Assembly: GCA_002726245.1 (NCBI GenBank)
Contig: PBSM01000168.1
Location: 19,227 to 83,226 of the forward strand
DNA: 64,000 bases
Reading direction: 5' to 3'
DNA from: Planctomycetaceae bacterium
GTDB lineage: Bacteria; Planctomycetota; Planctomycetia; Pirellulales; Pirellulaceae
In this document: positions 39,701 through 41,146 of the stretch, in pieces
Numbering within the stretch: the first letter of the stretch is position 1
Layout of the letters: each line of letters opens with the position of its first letter
The notes under the pieces: generated by a model
The model's database searches: none
The model's input: only the letters and a program-made list of their open reading frames with translations
Told to the model about the DNA's origin: nothing
Program-made: the position numbers and the translations under genes

Positions 39701-40350
39701 CCAACGTGGCGACGGTGACCATCACCGTCAATCCAATTCGTCCCTGGCAGAACATCGATAACCCTCTCGACGTGAATGGCGACGGATCGATCTCGCCGAT
39801 CGATGTGCTGTTGATTACCAATCGCATCAACAACTTAGGGCCGGGCCTACTGCCTCCGCCATCGGGTGGGTCTCCGCCTCCGTTCTATGACGTGAACGGT
39901 GACGGCAGTATCACGGCAATCGATGCGCTGAACATCATCAACAGGCTTAACAACCCAGTGGCCGCCCCCGAGGGCGAAGGCGAAGAGTTGGCAGATCAGG
40001 CAATCGTGGTAGGCGATTCTCAGCCCGACATGCACTTAGGACGACTCGTTACCAGCTTCTCGCCAGGCTACGAAGAGCAGCGAATGCCGGCCGCATTATG
40101 GGGAGAAGTCGATCCTTGGACGGATTCAGTCCATTCGCTTGTAGGAATGGAAACCGACCGGTACGGTAGTGGTGTTCATTCGTACCAGAAACAAGTTTTC
40201 TCACCACTGGATGACGACATCTTTTTGGACGTCGCGTTAGATCGCGCAATCGCGTTTGCCTCATCCGACGCAGCGAGTGCCGAGGACGAGATCTTCGCCC
40301 AAGCGGTCGATCAGATTCTGGAGCTGGATGAGTTTGGCAGCGATATGTAG
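15763..40350 (+). CDS. giant multidomain extracellular protein 1 (8195 aa), LEDRRLLA/dockerin type
   Basis: A single uninterrupted frame. Approximate order by residue: basic N-terminus with LEDRRLLA at 37-44; Ig-like region 45-320; FEFD-type modules 440-1020; matrixin-like domain without zinc ligands 1056-1193; PPC-like 1261-1371; parallel beta-helix 1516-2476, interrupted by a pair of Fn3-like repeats (1846-2066); PPC-like 2487-2666 and 2750-2876; MAM/jelly-roll-like 2916-3085; a short propeller 3127-3355; choice-of-anchor-L-like 3487-3745; beta-helix and PPC-like 3760-4196; FEFD tract 4643-6186 with GEVED parts (5477-5530, 6190-6283); 14 cadherin-like repeats 6287-7985; dockerin pair 7998-8066; acidic tail to 8195. 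LEDRRLLA is a planctomycete-specific export-associated signature and no classical signal peptide is visible. Likely cell surface or secreted, an adhesin or matrix protein; this is inferred. Confidence 0.9.
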   Translation: MTIGRSRQSHSGSKRIRGKRISPSERRSQRRLWLERLEDRRLLAAGPRLAGVLPNNSVLFSFEDPNANVRSVAPRELKVRFDEDQQINALTLDAIRVTRSGGDGKFGLVVDPDDRIDQLVTPGFIGVTAVPDENEVVIRFAESLPDDVYQLEIFGAGSAAPLLNTRNEAYVPTLNDGDGDPAKDTTRFEVDLGPQVLAVVPQPVSRDATGAIVQARDTIEVYFDDDDLFVENDDFARPTARSAENPDFYQLIFTSDTVRNTDDVIVKPVSVDYDPDADRAVLTFAQDLDQLAHPVTGENVGPGNFRLRIGTSEAAPLAPLHLSPRIKASSDFNTDNQTVLQFTAVRPDEQDISIFVVRNPLGARPIAPAARVNAVENAVFLDLNSTPGHEATAREVVDAINLDPVASQLITASLNDSSNQGGVLVGDRDVNYSPIRLSGIGSSFDTATSLSDDTDLGAVITITGAGSAFVDGGFFEITDDNGQTRKFELDADEPPSINDASAIRVPFRESLSQAEMGTTIVDAINSASFGVAAELAGSKIRLEGDRFVDLGAGVEGLRRDFQNQFDNGQVLEVVRGGDGFDGDTTTADSFIITDESGTEQRFEFDSGFFLNVPDGGSNIINGEQFEIRFDNTVDPPTDVVFEFEDSTNPDGLLVATNIQIDFTPANDQATLTAAIIAAIQSKVDDGSLPRIRSLDLGSGRIHLGGSTLHNVRSRYIVDVPADGNAVVDGDTFEIRFDDEVNAPTVTIFEFVDTDVRTSPSNANHVQISYTTASTQADLATAMVTAIMTVPQVNPVDLGGQIDIGGTTFHEVVAGATTGIDHAGVPGPQQAGAIAIPLVPDVSLTATEIARLITEAVNSSPLAVTSTASGNLVRLAGEKSVEELDGIAGLRESIEARFDAGPVLVVTDAAVAALPDEATIVLRDDRGTAVLFEVDRDGSQADPNATAITLVGGETREEIAQVIVDAITAAAFRIDAASLGDQIYLTNDRDVQIDSLATGLEATSQGLVISSQISARPFALDFPGNEDEPGHRDIPDEVGGGGEQHLNQDFGADGRDSTPGVTTVLYNFRSDFALSPEGTQLQNAITEGQRQRARDAFSLWSKDLGVQFIETAEDGLTIATGDLRTLDPSTPNVLDYTANDFRVRVDPAFANGLLVMNGTLQWKDDFGGDWFINAMIGIGSMLGLNRANDLPGSTLMAFQSGFSFLNATVQDTTFPSLSTPTLGHSVTTNPWPISNLPTPEPIFPGNFDILHAQQLYRPDGVDLDLYRFTIDVNPGRAGVFTAETFAERLPNASLLDTEISLYRENTDGTRELIARNDDYFSRDSFIELELEAGVYYIGVAASGNDNFDPTIEDTGIGGTSQGSYDLRLNFRAQVDNEDAIRDADLTPTRIDGDLDGVPGGTYNFWFQTRSLNRSLTVTGNGGDLNDGQVLTLTNRQGVVRNFEFDSNNSIQAGNSRINFAANDSASDIAQRIANAITGEQFSIGASASDNSVLLGDPNTQLNSEREISLSFDFSGIEIEGRTIFVDKLAGPNADGSLDRPFNNIARNGITNAFEVAQPDDIVRIVGNGGVDGDIDTLGDNFAYEIGFGTLPGQILSDGTEMAVPRGTTVMVEPGSNFKMRRSRVGVGSSSLTVDRSGGALQVLGTPDRRVVFTSWLDETIGRDTHPPTTQPGRGDWGGIVFRADIDREESRPNLDDQGIFLNYVSHSEILYGGGGNVVIDSIQQVVNPIQMVQTRPTITFNRIMNSADSAMSASPNSFDETNFHSPRFQSNGEFTSDYVRIGPDIHGNFLIENSTNGLFIRIETPTGEDLRPLTVAGRFDDTDVVHLLSDNLVIQGSQGEPFLDLSRPAVDLVTFSPVNTGTLVAGTYSYKVTFVDVNGLEGRPSFPTSSFTVTAANEAAGLRAIRLNQLPPADGDFVARRIYRTDDPANGTYQLVARLNAFDSAFTDDGSLIGDVLRRDAPLVDGVTLTVQPRGSLQAGAYNYRVAFVDASGQGDASSDPTTTLIIPGAPNGGGIQLDNLPIARDEFVARRIYRSSVGGVRPYELVVEIDTSSTSYFDDGFTSGGQLDPSAIGVIRARPHARLAIDPGTVLKMEGSRIETRFGGQLIAEGLDGQEVIITSRLDDAFGAGGTFDTNDDDDRGVDENVPTPGDWGGLYFGPLGRLSLDHVLLTFGGGTNKIEGTTKSFNVIELHQANARITNSIIEKNANGIGGQGPLDRFGRGFNLPATIFTRGSQPIIVDNIIRDNVNPPASEFNPANGLGARDNVAITINLNSLTSDTLTDIGRSRGTIDLIDRYGDNRGPLVRGNRLENNGLNGMIVRGEELAAQSVWDDTDIVHVITDRFDDARFGWLFDEIYITDLHTFGGVRLQSSPSESLVVKLEDDEMKTGQRYNLNPTNGAGFTVTGDPLEIEDRIGGILHVVGQPGFPVVLTSIHDDTVGAGLRPGDLPQVDTNNNGIATTPSAGDWRSIRLDQHSHDRNVEIITEMEPANETAPGRNATTNSAQFLGELAADEKGGDGNLRMGFEIQGFLNEPNDIDVYSFTGIAGTEVFVDIDRTTFALDTVVELLDANGIVLARSNNTLGETDEVEFIDDSLQPNLVNPLHRSPAPYTPTHISGLPRDAHSTNPRDAGMRISLPGNAGSRSSYHLRVRSDDGLTTGVYQLQVRTNELDEFPGSTVRFADIRYSQNAIEVLGHPAHSPLLAEAAEDEELDPGLASNNNFLVDPLVTGRRPQDLGNLFGSDRGVFSVGGSLSAGSDVDFYTFDVRYDSISEQSLHHGSLVVDLDYADGLSRANTSLSVFDGGGRLIFVGRDSNIAEDQPGLLGGSDLSDLSRGSVGFLDPFIGPVEVQEGQYYVAVSSADRTPSEILNNTLLRLEPVNSLTRIAEDHIGSFGGSTADDPVVTELLDPTFIGTGTDLWHVTSQRGTDAGHGINPAFDLSRGGTDGEESFYFGDDSTDSVAAGSMGDLLSNPFSLQDYSAADLPVLYFNYFVDNDPNADALRVSVVDGAGTATLLASSNTTESAAPAVTELIQTGTGSWRQARLDLSTLANMGNLRLRFEYEAVSDGLEGAYIDDIIIGFAERGEMVTGSTGTSTFTSDPNAPAGQVLTGDYQLEIRKAPDFGTSGSTAISARDSTVWGIQPGTQQIVTIDPTTGTVTGGFAAPDNLQAFNSVAGLSLAEGGTSLLYVNDSTNRNILYRLDPATGALQQAENLPDGLSQSQGSRGGLSYQDGAIFALDVGFRVETQAGFGGALSTHFTVAADSPGAVGGDDQGREFVADLNGTIIEYHPTNPETTLNSFPTPTGSALLSGLAFDGTNLYVSDFLGNLFTLDPDTGTELGRVTVPGGRLIGLAAGPFGNSSLGLTLDRSIDTNDRLVQRTTLVVPSGNEVIEGQTFTVSDGVNSVTLEYEDPEIGDGVSQAGRVEVRFKTFDASLPGFRAATDFEIASQIRDAINSNQVQTQIAVHAALSDGTVTGNASQDNRVNLFGTAIVDQPPAFGITRTTNDANELRDALLGDGVVASGIAQFAGSGLSGGFFQGGQTLLGMEEGIILSTGDVRIASQANASDSSTGRASGQGDARLDAAFGVTTADASVLEFNFTLANPGQDDVALNFVFASEEYNESIGSVSDVLAVFIDGVDITDNIAVISVLGTDEPVSIETINAANPFDPTGLLGVNPGFFNNNDLNDDGAFLDQFGYDGFTALLTARIQDLAPNVTHTIVIAIADVDDLSGDSAIFLEADSLIAYSETVEPGKRFVRDPEGIPNVRHGGFGDQNVLRDQGQVLIHSNVITDAADFAITTESGFRDSIETSLVDSTPVARLQPNVGPTIRLPELNDLTNAGLIGGFTPGLVIENNTISGEGLGGIHVAGNLTPLELTVWPTDAFGLGWESGDAFCDGDVFSLTVGRQTVVFEFEDIAGSPLVDATRPCSIGGTGVNAGWTPGRVPIFYRRTIPATRGYSPIGMALAIKEAIDNSPLIENQTTFVAQAYITSTRAPLNDGLDELAVYVERVAHFDASSPTIFETQRFMPVGFAAQPFVAVVNNTIFGNDGNASFFPEESLEPDDTLERATDTLQGRAHNPEAYTTTAFLGDSSNFRDDPLKDVDFFQFQLDINDRVTIDVDTGNSFDTVLRLFDAVGQELAFNDDANATTSDPAIDFTATAGGTYYAAVSGSGNDQYSPVSLSDRVHSDEQGQYAITINVHAPRVFLVDMKDLLGGASVSITDVSGTVGTATGGGGNTAVAANALVASINGSAGLTGVRASTIGAGSYARYVVIEGAAKVEGVGSTVAELIPTVNDNEDQLLRETGILVTEAATPTLMNNLMSNLRNAVVETGAFRDNIDRFHHRDQPDHPLVRGLTFQLDTHPVTAVKTGLMFQHDQFGNLGMSLPPNSFGKGSSFSVQGTGILEFVERYDALIDTVDFNIIAGSMIPLFVNAPDGNFFPEAFAPLIDSSVDSLPEREQFGFIKVSAGLALSPILAPRADGTGQLRVDDQDVDTPQGQGANVFKDRGSLDRADFIGPSAALVNPQDNDSRRQDIDAAISIVQLESGIFANFTIQIVDGFESADPFPGIGVDDETLDGRIVRIDEEGLPLDLKGPAVTLFQDGVSLREGIDYTYTYNQTSNTIVLAPLAGIWPDDKVYTIRVNNRDRFVIDAINGGRLIDGDSFNITNDAGETGTFEFDKGFSVIFSPTLGFQVPVTGASPTGIVDGRTFSINDGTLDVNNPVTFEFDQNNNWQTSNRRVAFQPGATADEVAVAIAQALAVAHLPALDAQGQPLAIPPGQLTIPLLPRNLGDGFVHIGATADHRASTGNSALTQTVVETSIQVPANGAPGLRANDSFAISSGAASFVFEFVPNTNPASQPTIPGSVVIPFNNSDNSILLASRVVAAIIDPDPMTPGNELGLTPVQAASSGIIQLGEIPNHIINVTTSNLSKSVSQVPVSLTIPAGGEADIQSGETFTVSNGVDTVTFEFVIDGITPINPGVSVIPIQTGNSREAIAGLVAGALVNPPLGNPAMSVGNMLTLGASHVGDGLILLDAHPNHTFDVDESALTRQMNVGGVRDGESITIFENNTSATIEFNNNSVFNAANNTVIDFDASDTHLDLAARLAPAIIGTGLGLIPVDAGNGETNIGGIPGVHDLDVSQPSSLTVEGAPGVAPSTTLVLPSLPGLQVDPSGGDAFNDGDLFRLTSGSLQVIFEFDNDAAVTDADNVPITFFAGQPQFDLANAIRTEIGTASNALGLGLLPTVVGSGLIALNGQVDVSLFVTGMPPGLTQRNLLGSLTDGETFSIDGGTQTIVFEFENLNDPLTAGVAATNVPITFVVPSDVETVSANVQAALASSGLGLNPTLPSIGTGQVELGDSTGHLTDVSNSSLTVIGVPGGAVAVSIRTTFSEAEVAAAIVDSINGATSVLPGVSSRIRGGSTIFVDISDPQGAPADFVSGFAAINGIDNFFLSAVKDLAGNSLKANQSTDETVFTILLPGVRTDFGDAPDPFTGAGRYPTLFDSDGARHVITDDPIFLGSGVDAEPDGQPTVAADGDDSDQLIDLGSASLELFGLAPFTLQVPAAGGAGIADGERFTIERNGGSVTFEFDQNGNAVSNPIIPYLPTDTTEQIADKIVAAIEGQLGTLVLRPANLGGGLVFVGGDANLSIGVANSTLTLSPDPPRQLVLPLRLVVPAGGAADINDDEILRLSDGLGAAVDYEFDLNSSGITFGTSLITLTGNETQSQVADLLVTAINNSLVTFPTLRATNNNGVIEVSGLAPGHTLDAAGSPNFAVDRTLPAGESFVLDDGIHPAVVFEISVNGSAITPGNVAVDVPLNATTDQVTDGILTALQTQQSNINGLSPAKPNAQTVTLAHHFNDRLDLSDTSLTHAGRAPSVLQSPGAGLAVEIQPVAQIQLPADGSGLQDQDVFVLSDGINPPISFEFDSGGGFGDARRIPFAATSTVAELTAAIFAEVQAAIDGNELQGIALTDLGSGLIDFNPSARVRLDASGAGGRVTQIGPIGDQDAFTIDDRVHTLLTFEFDSVGGLNTPGARPISFSPADSADDLVETIVAALKNAVLVGDLNLLTPVNLGNGVIDIDADADLSLAIVQSQANAISSTGTPGGIADGQTFTLSDGTRVLTFEFDRNGKFVEQWLPISYTGSGDANLLGVAIASAINAQTSTLTAVDIGNGRINLQVADEDGVRFDGVFVPGTTAPITVTASDAGFLDAWFDFNQDGDWDDPGEDVFTSIALVAGENHLQVVVPPPAPSPSILPLGDTYARFRFSSAGNLLPTGLAVDGEVEDYKVRVITNAVPVAVGIPDLTVAEDSPPTTLQMFNIDGLNGFAFDDSDLRNGNGDVLRFSVGTHTIDVVDTGSLFQEGTQVLITSQVGNTLVFEFDNDGSLSSGAFAVPFTANMTREAIATSLAQAIESSQGSVSASVDSQDPSLVRLTGDQAASSNSASAVVTGNTNILVPSVDINGSDITLDYQKDQNGFVDVTVRATDHGGLFVEQTFRVTVDPRNDQPTADGVSNARLQTAAATCNVSFDLNTVNTCEDHPTVITVTGSDGDPLPNENQVLEFSFDAGGTTGTITNVNQQTGEFTFTPATNFHGTETIVYIVRDDATAGPTVQLVSERFTVTLNVASINDAPIGIDQSFITQEDTAIEINLCPDAAVDCTGVISPAGDDDGNLSTSEGDSLVFTIAQFPGNGTFTSGVDIDGTVTGVVGRVTGSIMYQPDADFNNNANMPTGPDTFTFNVTDDGTPNATSAAPATVSINVTPENDPPIPAVDAIATASTCQPTTDGQNVVTCEGHTATLTLGGDDGDPESIQQLTFQLLDPTTNMLVDGPITLSNGTLSAINQANGQVVFSPTTGFNGQMTFVFEAMDDGSPPQSARTTVTIDVQPINAPPVVTSVATVTLNEGFDASIPLSADDGDPEVVEQQITFFVVNSPQNGTLSGVSATTGEVTAALIYTPDPKFNGQDTFTVRAQDDDTAGNPPNLFSALVTITLDVAPVNDPPTADDQTVGTNEDEVVIITLTGDDGDPLLGPADDQTLTFSIDQNSAMRGTVTLIDAVAGTVQYTPDPDFNGTDSFTFRVQDNGLSPNDLLSARGTVSINVTAVNDQPEFNVGNPSPINEDSGPQTIIAFANGIRRGPITATDEVNQVVTFTTSNNNNSLFLPSGQPTISSSGTLTYTPAPNANGLAILTIVAQDNGSPNAPNDNVSDPELVTLNIRAINDPPQFIKGLNVSTNEDVAQQIVSNWAANILAGPVSAIDEATQGLQFDVTFVASGNLSFESGPSVNPTTGDLSYKPTPNTNGTATISVTLRDNGAPGPSPNNNVSLTETFSITVNPINDAPEFTPGADLNVDEDAGLVTIEDWATGIRRGPTAATDENQQGLTFLTNILTLSGDLSFTSLPNVDPVRGDLSFQTSPNKHGRATVTVRLRDTGSPISPHDNESDAHTLTIDVAPVNDPPEFTLGPKQQVAEDTPAQQLFGFVTGIRPGPVSAVDENQSVTFTSINTDNSLFAVQPAVSANGTLTYTPAADANGIAVVTVTGDDGGLDTGPNQRTSSQDFTITITPVNDAPSLTIPGAQFAAEDLQHAIPAITVADPDVDESTGQVEVELRVTNGTLTVNTNIAGGLVASQLSNNGTVTVTIQATPAQINTTLTHTDGQNPPRPDGLFYLGNPNFHGQDQLEVTVDDLGNTGAPGAETESRTVPISVSAANDSPTVVNPIADITVQEDALNTLVELFPRVFDDPDVLTANDQLTITVFNNTNPAVVNASVSGSVLTLAVVPNAFGQTDITIEARDTSGSSVRDTFTMFVTPENDAPTTVNDAVLVPGDASTVIRVLDNDTDIDSVIDPATIQITSAPANTSVVPNTNGTVTFTPTSGFSGVATFTYIVNDVEGATSLPASVAVTVNDPPVARDDLVFTNQQVPVQISVLLDNGFGADTDVDGTIETGSIVIVQQPGNGTASANAMGVVTYTPNPTFSGTDFFRYTVADDIGGVSNVATVTITVNPIRPWQNIDNPLDVNGDGSISPIDVLLITNRINNLGPGLLPPPSGGSPPPFYDVNGDGSITAIDALNIINRLNNPVAAPEGEGEELADQAIVVGDSQPDMHLGRLVTSFSPGYEEQRMPAALWGEVDPWTDSVHSLVGMETDRYGSGVHSYQKQVFSPLDDDIFLDVALDRAIAFASSDAASAEDEIFAQAVDQILELDEFGSDM
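18930..19340 (+). other. matrixin-like domain of giant protein 1, zinc ligands lost
   Basis: The region from VLYNFRSDF through RARDAFSLWSKDLGVQFIET to NAMIGIGSMLGLNRANDLPG parallels the metallopeptidase domain of giant protein 2. Where gene 2 has HEIGHSLGLGH, gene 1 has IGIGSMLGLNR (residues 1175-1185). All three His and the catalytic Glu are replaced (H to I, E to G, H to S, H to R) while the hydrophobic and Gly frame is kept, so the domain should fold but not bind catalytic zinc. Confidence 0.75.
29690..34320 (+). repeat. FEFD repeat tract in giant protein 1 (about 13 modules)
   Basis: Consecutive modules of about 100-115 aa follow D-G-x-x-F-x-I-x-[DN]-G ... F-E-F-D-x-x-G ... I-x-[FY] ... 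A-x-x-I-x-x-A-I ... and a Gly/Ile ending. Examples of the core are DGRTFSINDG/TFEFDQNN, SGETFTVSNG/TFEFVIDG, DGETFSIDGG/VFEFENLN, DGERFTIERN/TFEFDQNG and DGQTFTLSDG/TFEFDRNG. A GEVED-type segment (from 32190) splits the tract. About eight more copies occur elsewhere in the protein. Confidence 0.8.
34620..39720 (+). repeat. cadherin-like tandem repeats of giant protein 1 (14 modules)
   Basis: Modules begin near 34630, 35270, 35640, 36040, 36410, 36735, 37050, 37400, 37750, 38100, 38430, 38860, 39160 and 39440. The pattern is V-N-D-x-P ... E-D ... G-D-D-G-D-P ... T-F-S-I ... G-T-x-x-Y-T-P ... F-N-G-x-D-x-F-T-F. The VNDxP/ED/DxD residues match calcium-binding linkers of bacterial cadherin-like domains. 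Most are about 105-145 aa. Confidence 0.8.
39755..39960 (+). other. dockerin type I pair near the C-terminus of giant protein 1
   Basis: Two EF-hand-like segments, NPLDVNGDGSISPIDVLLIT and FYDVNGDGSITAIDALNIIN (residues about 7998-8066), each followed by NRxNN. A Pro/Gly-rich linker separates them. A tail of about 129 aa with no recognised anchor follows. In planctomycetes such dockerins occur without cellulosomes. Confidence 0.85.
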
Positions 40351-40377
40351 ATTCTTTATCCGCAATATCATTGAAGC

Positions 40378-40389
40378 AGGGATTGTTCC
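40378..40389 (+). promoter_or_regulatory. ribosome-binding site of the collapsed relative
   Basis: AGGGATTGTTCC directly precedes the ATG at 40390 and matches the start contexts of both giant genes. Confidence 0.6.
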
Positions 40390-40776
40390 ATGCGACGACC
40401 TACGTCGATCGTCAAGAGTCTCAAGAAGCAACACAAGAAACGGCAGTGCCAACATCAGCGGCGTCTCTCACGCGAGATGCGCACGGAGCAATTAGAGGAC
40501 CGTCGTTTGTTGGCGGGTCCCGACCTCTTCGCGATCCGTCCAGATGAAGCTGCGCTGTTGCAGCAGGGCGACGTGTTGAACGTTGCGCCTCGCGAGTTCA
40601 ATCTGCTCTTCAAGGGTGGCGCCGACATCGACCCTGCAACGATTGCGGGGAACGTGCGCCTCAACCGTTCTGGCGGCGACGGCATTTTCGGTAATGGAAA
40701 CATTGACGATGCACTCGAAGCACTCTTCGGCGACTCGGTCTTCGGCGATTCGTTACTCGGCGATGAAATTGAGTAG
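40390..40776 (+). CDS. short LEDRRLLA protein, collapsed copy of a giant gene
   Basis: 128 aa. Residues 1-98 closely parallel the N-terminus of giant protein 2: SLKKQHKKRQ, EQLEDRRLLAGPDLFAIRPD, DVLNVAPREFNLLFKGGA, NVRLNRSGGDG. Instead of the rest of the giant protein there is a 30-residue acidic end (NIDDALEALFGDSVFGDSLL, then GDEIE). Such an end resembles the acidic tail of these proteins, so I infer one large internal deletion that kept frame and stop. It starts 39 bp after giant gene 1 with its own ribosome-binding site and no promoter of its own, so it is probably co-transcribed with gene 1. It may be translated but is unlikely to do the parent's job. Confidence 0.75.
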   Translation: MRRPTSIVKSLKKQHKKRQCQHQRRLSREMRTEQLEDRRLLAGPDLFAIRPDEAALLQQGDVLNVAPREFNLLFKGGADIDPATIAGNVRLNRSGGDGIFGNGNIDDALEALFGDSVFGDSLLGDEIE

Positions 40777-40862
40777 ACGACGGCTGTGCCCTGGAATTAG
40801 TAGTATTTGGGGGGTGCCAACGCTGGTGCGCTTATCGGAACGGCGAAAGAGGTGCCAATTTC
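40777..40862. other. spacer before the giant gene 2 promoter
   Basis: Short spacer after the collapsed gene with a G run (GGGGGG, near 40810) and no gene. Confidence 0.4.
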
Positions 40863-40890
40863 TTGAAATGGCTTACCCTGCAACTATAAT
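40863..40890 (+). promoter_or_regulatory. sigma70-type promoter of giant gene 2
   Basis: TTGAAA (40863-40868), 16-bp spacer, TATAAT (40885-40890), then CGATGGAATCTGCAGAAA. The -10 element and about 18 downstream bases are nearly identical to the giant gene 1 promoter. Predicted start is about 40897, giving a leader of about 250 nt. Confidence 0.65.
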
Positions 40891-40936
40891 CGATGGAATC
40901 TGCAGAAATTAACTAGTGATAAGGACTTACAGCGAT

Positions 40937-40982
40937 CGGCGACTGGTTCGCCGCTTTCGTAAGCACCCTTTCTAAAAAGGGT
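40937..40982 (+). other. two hairpins in the leader of giant gene 2
   Basis: CGGCGA/TCGCCG around CTGGT (40937-40953) and ACCCTTT/AAAGGGT around CTAA (40965-40982). They lie inside the predicted 5' untranslated leader. No known riboswitch was recognised. Confidence 0.4.
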
Positions 40983-41134
40983 TACGGCATAAATAGCAAG
41001 TTCAAGAGTGCACAATCGGGAACTGCCTTCAGTTCGCTGGGCGCGCCGCGTCTGGTTCGTTCGTTGGTGCGCTTTCATTGGGAACAAACCGCCTTCGGCT
41101 TCTTCTCACGTCTCGTCACATCCTCTGATTCAGT

Positions 41135-41146
41135 AGGGATCGTCCT
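41135..41146 (+). promoter_or_regulatory. ribosome-binding site of giant gene 2
   Basis: AGGGATCGTCCT directly precedes the ATG at 41147, matching the other two LEDRRLLA genes. Confidence 0.6.
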
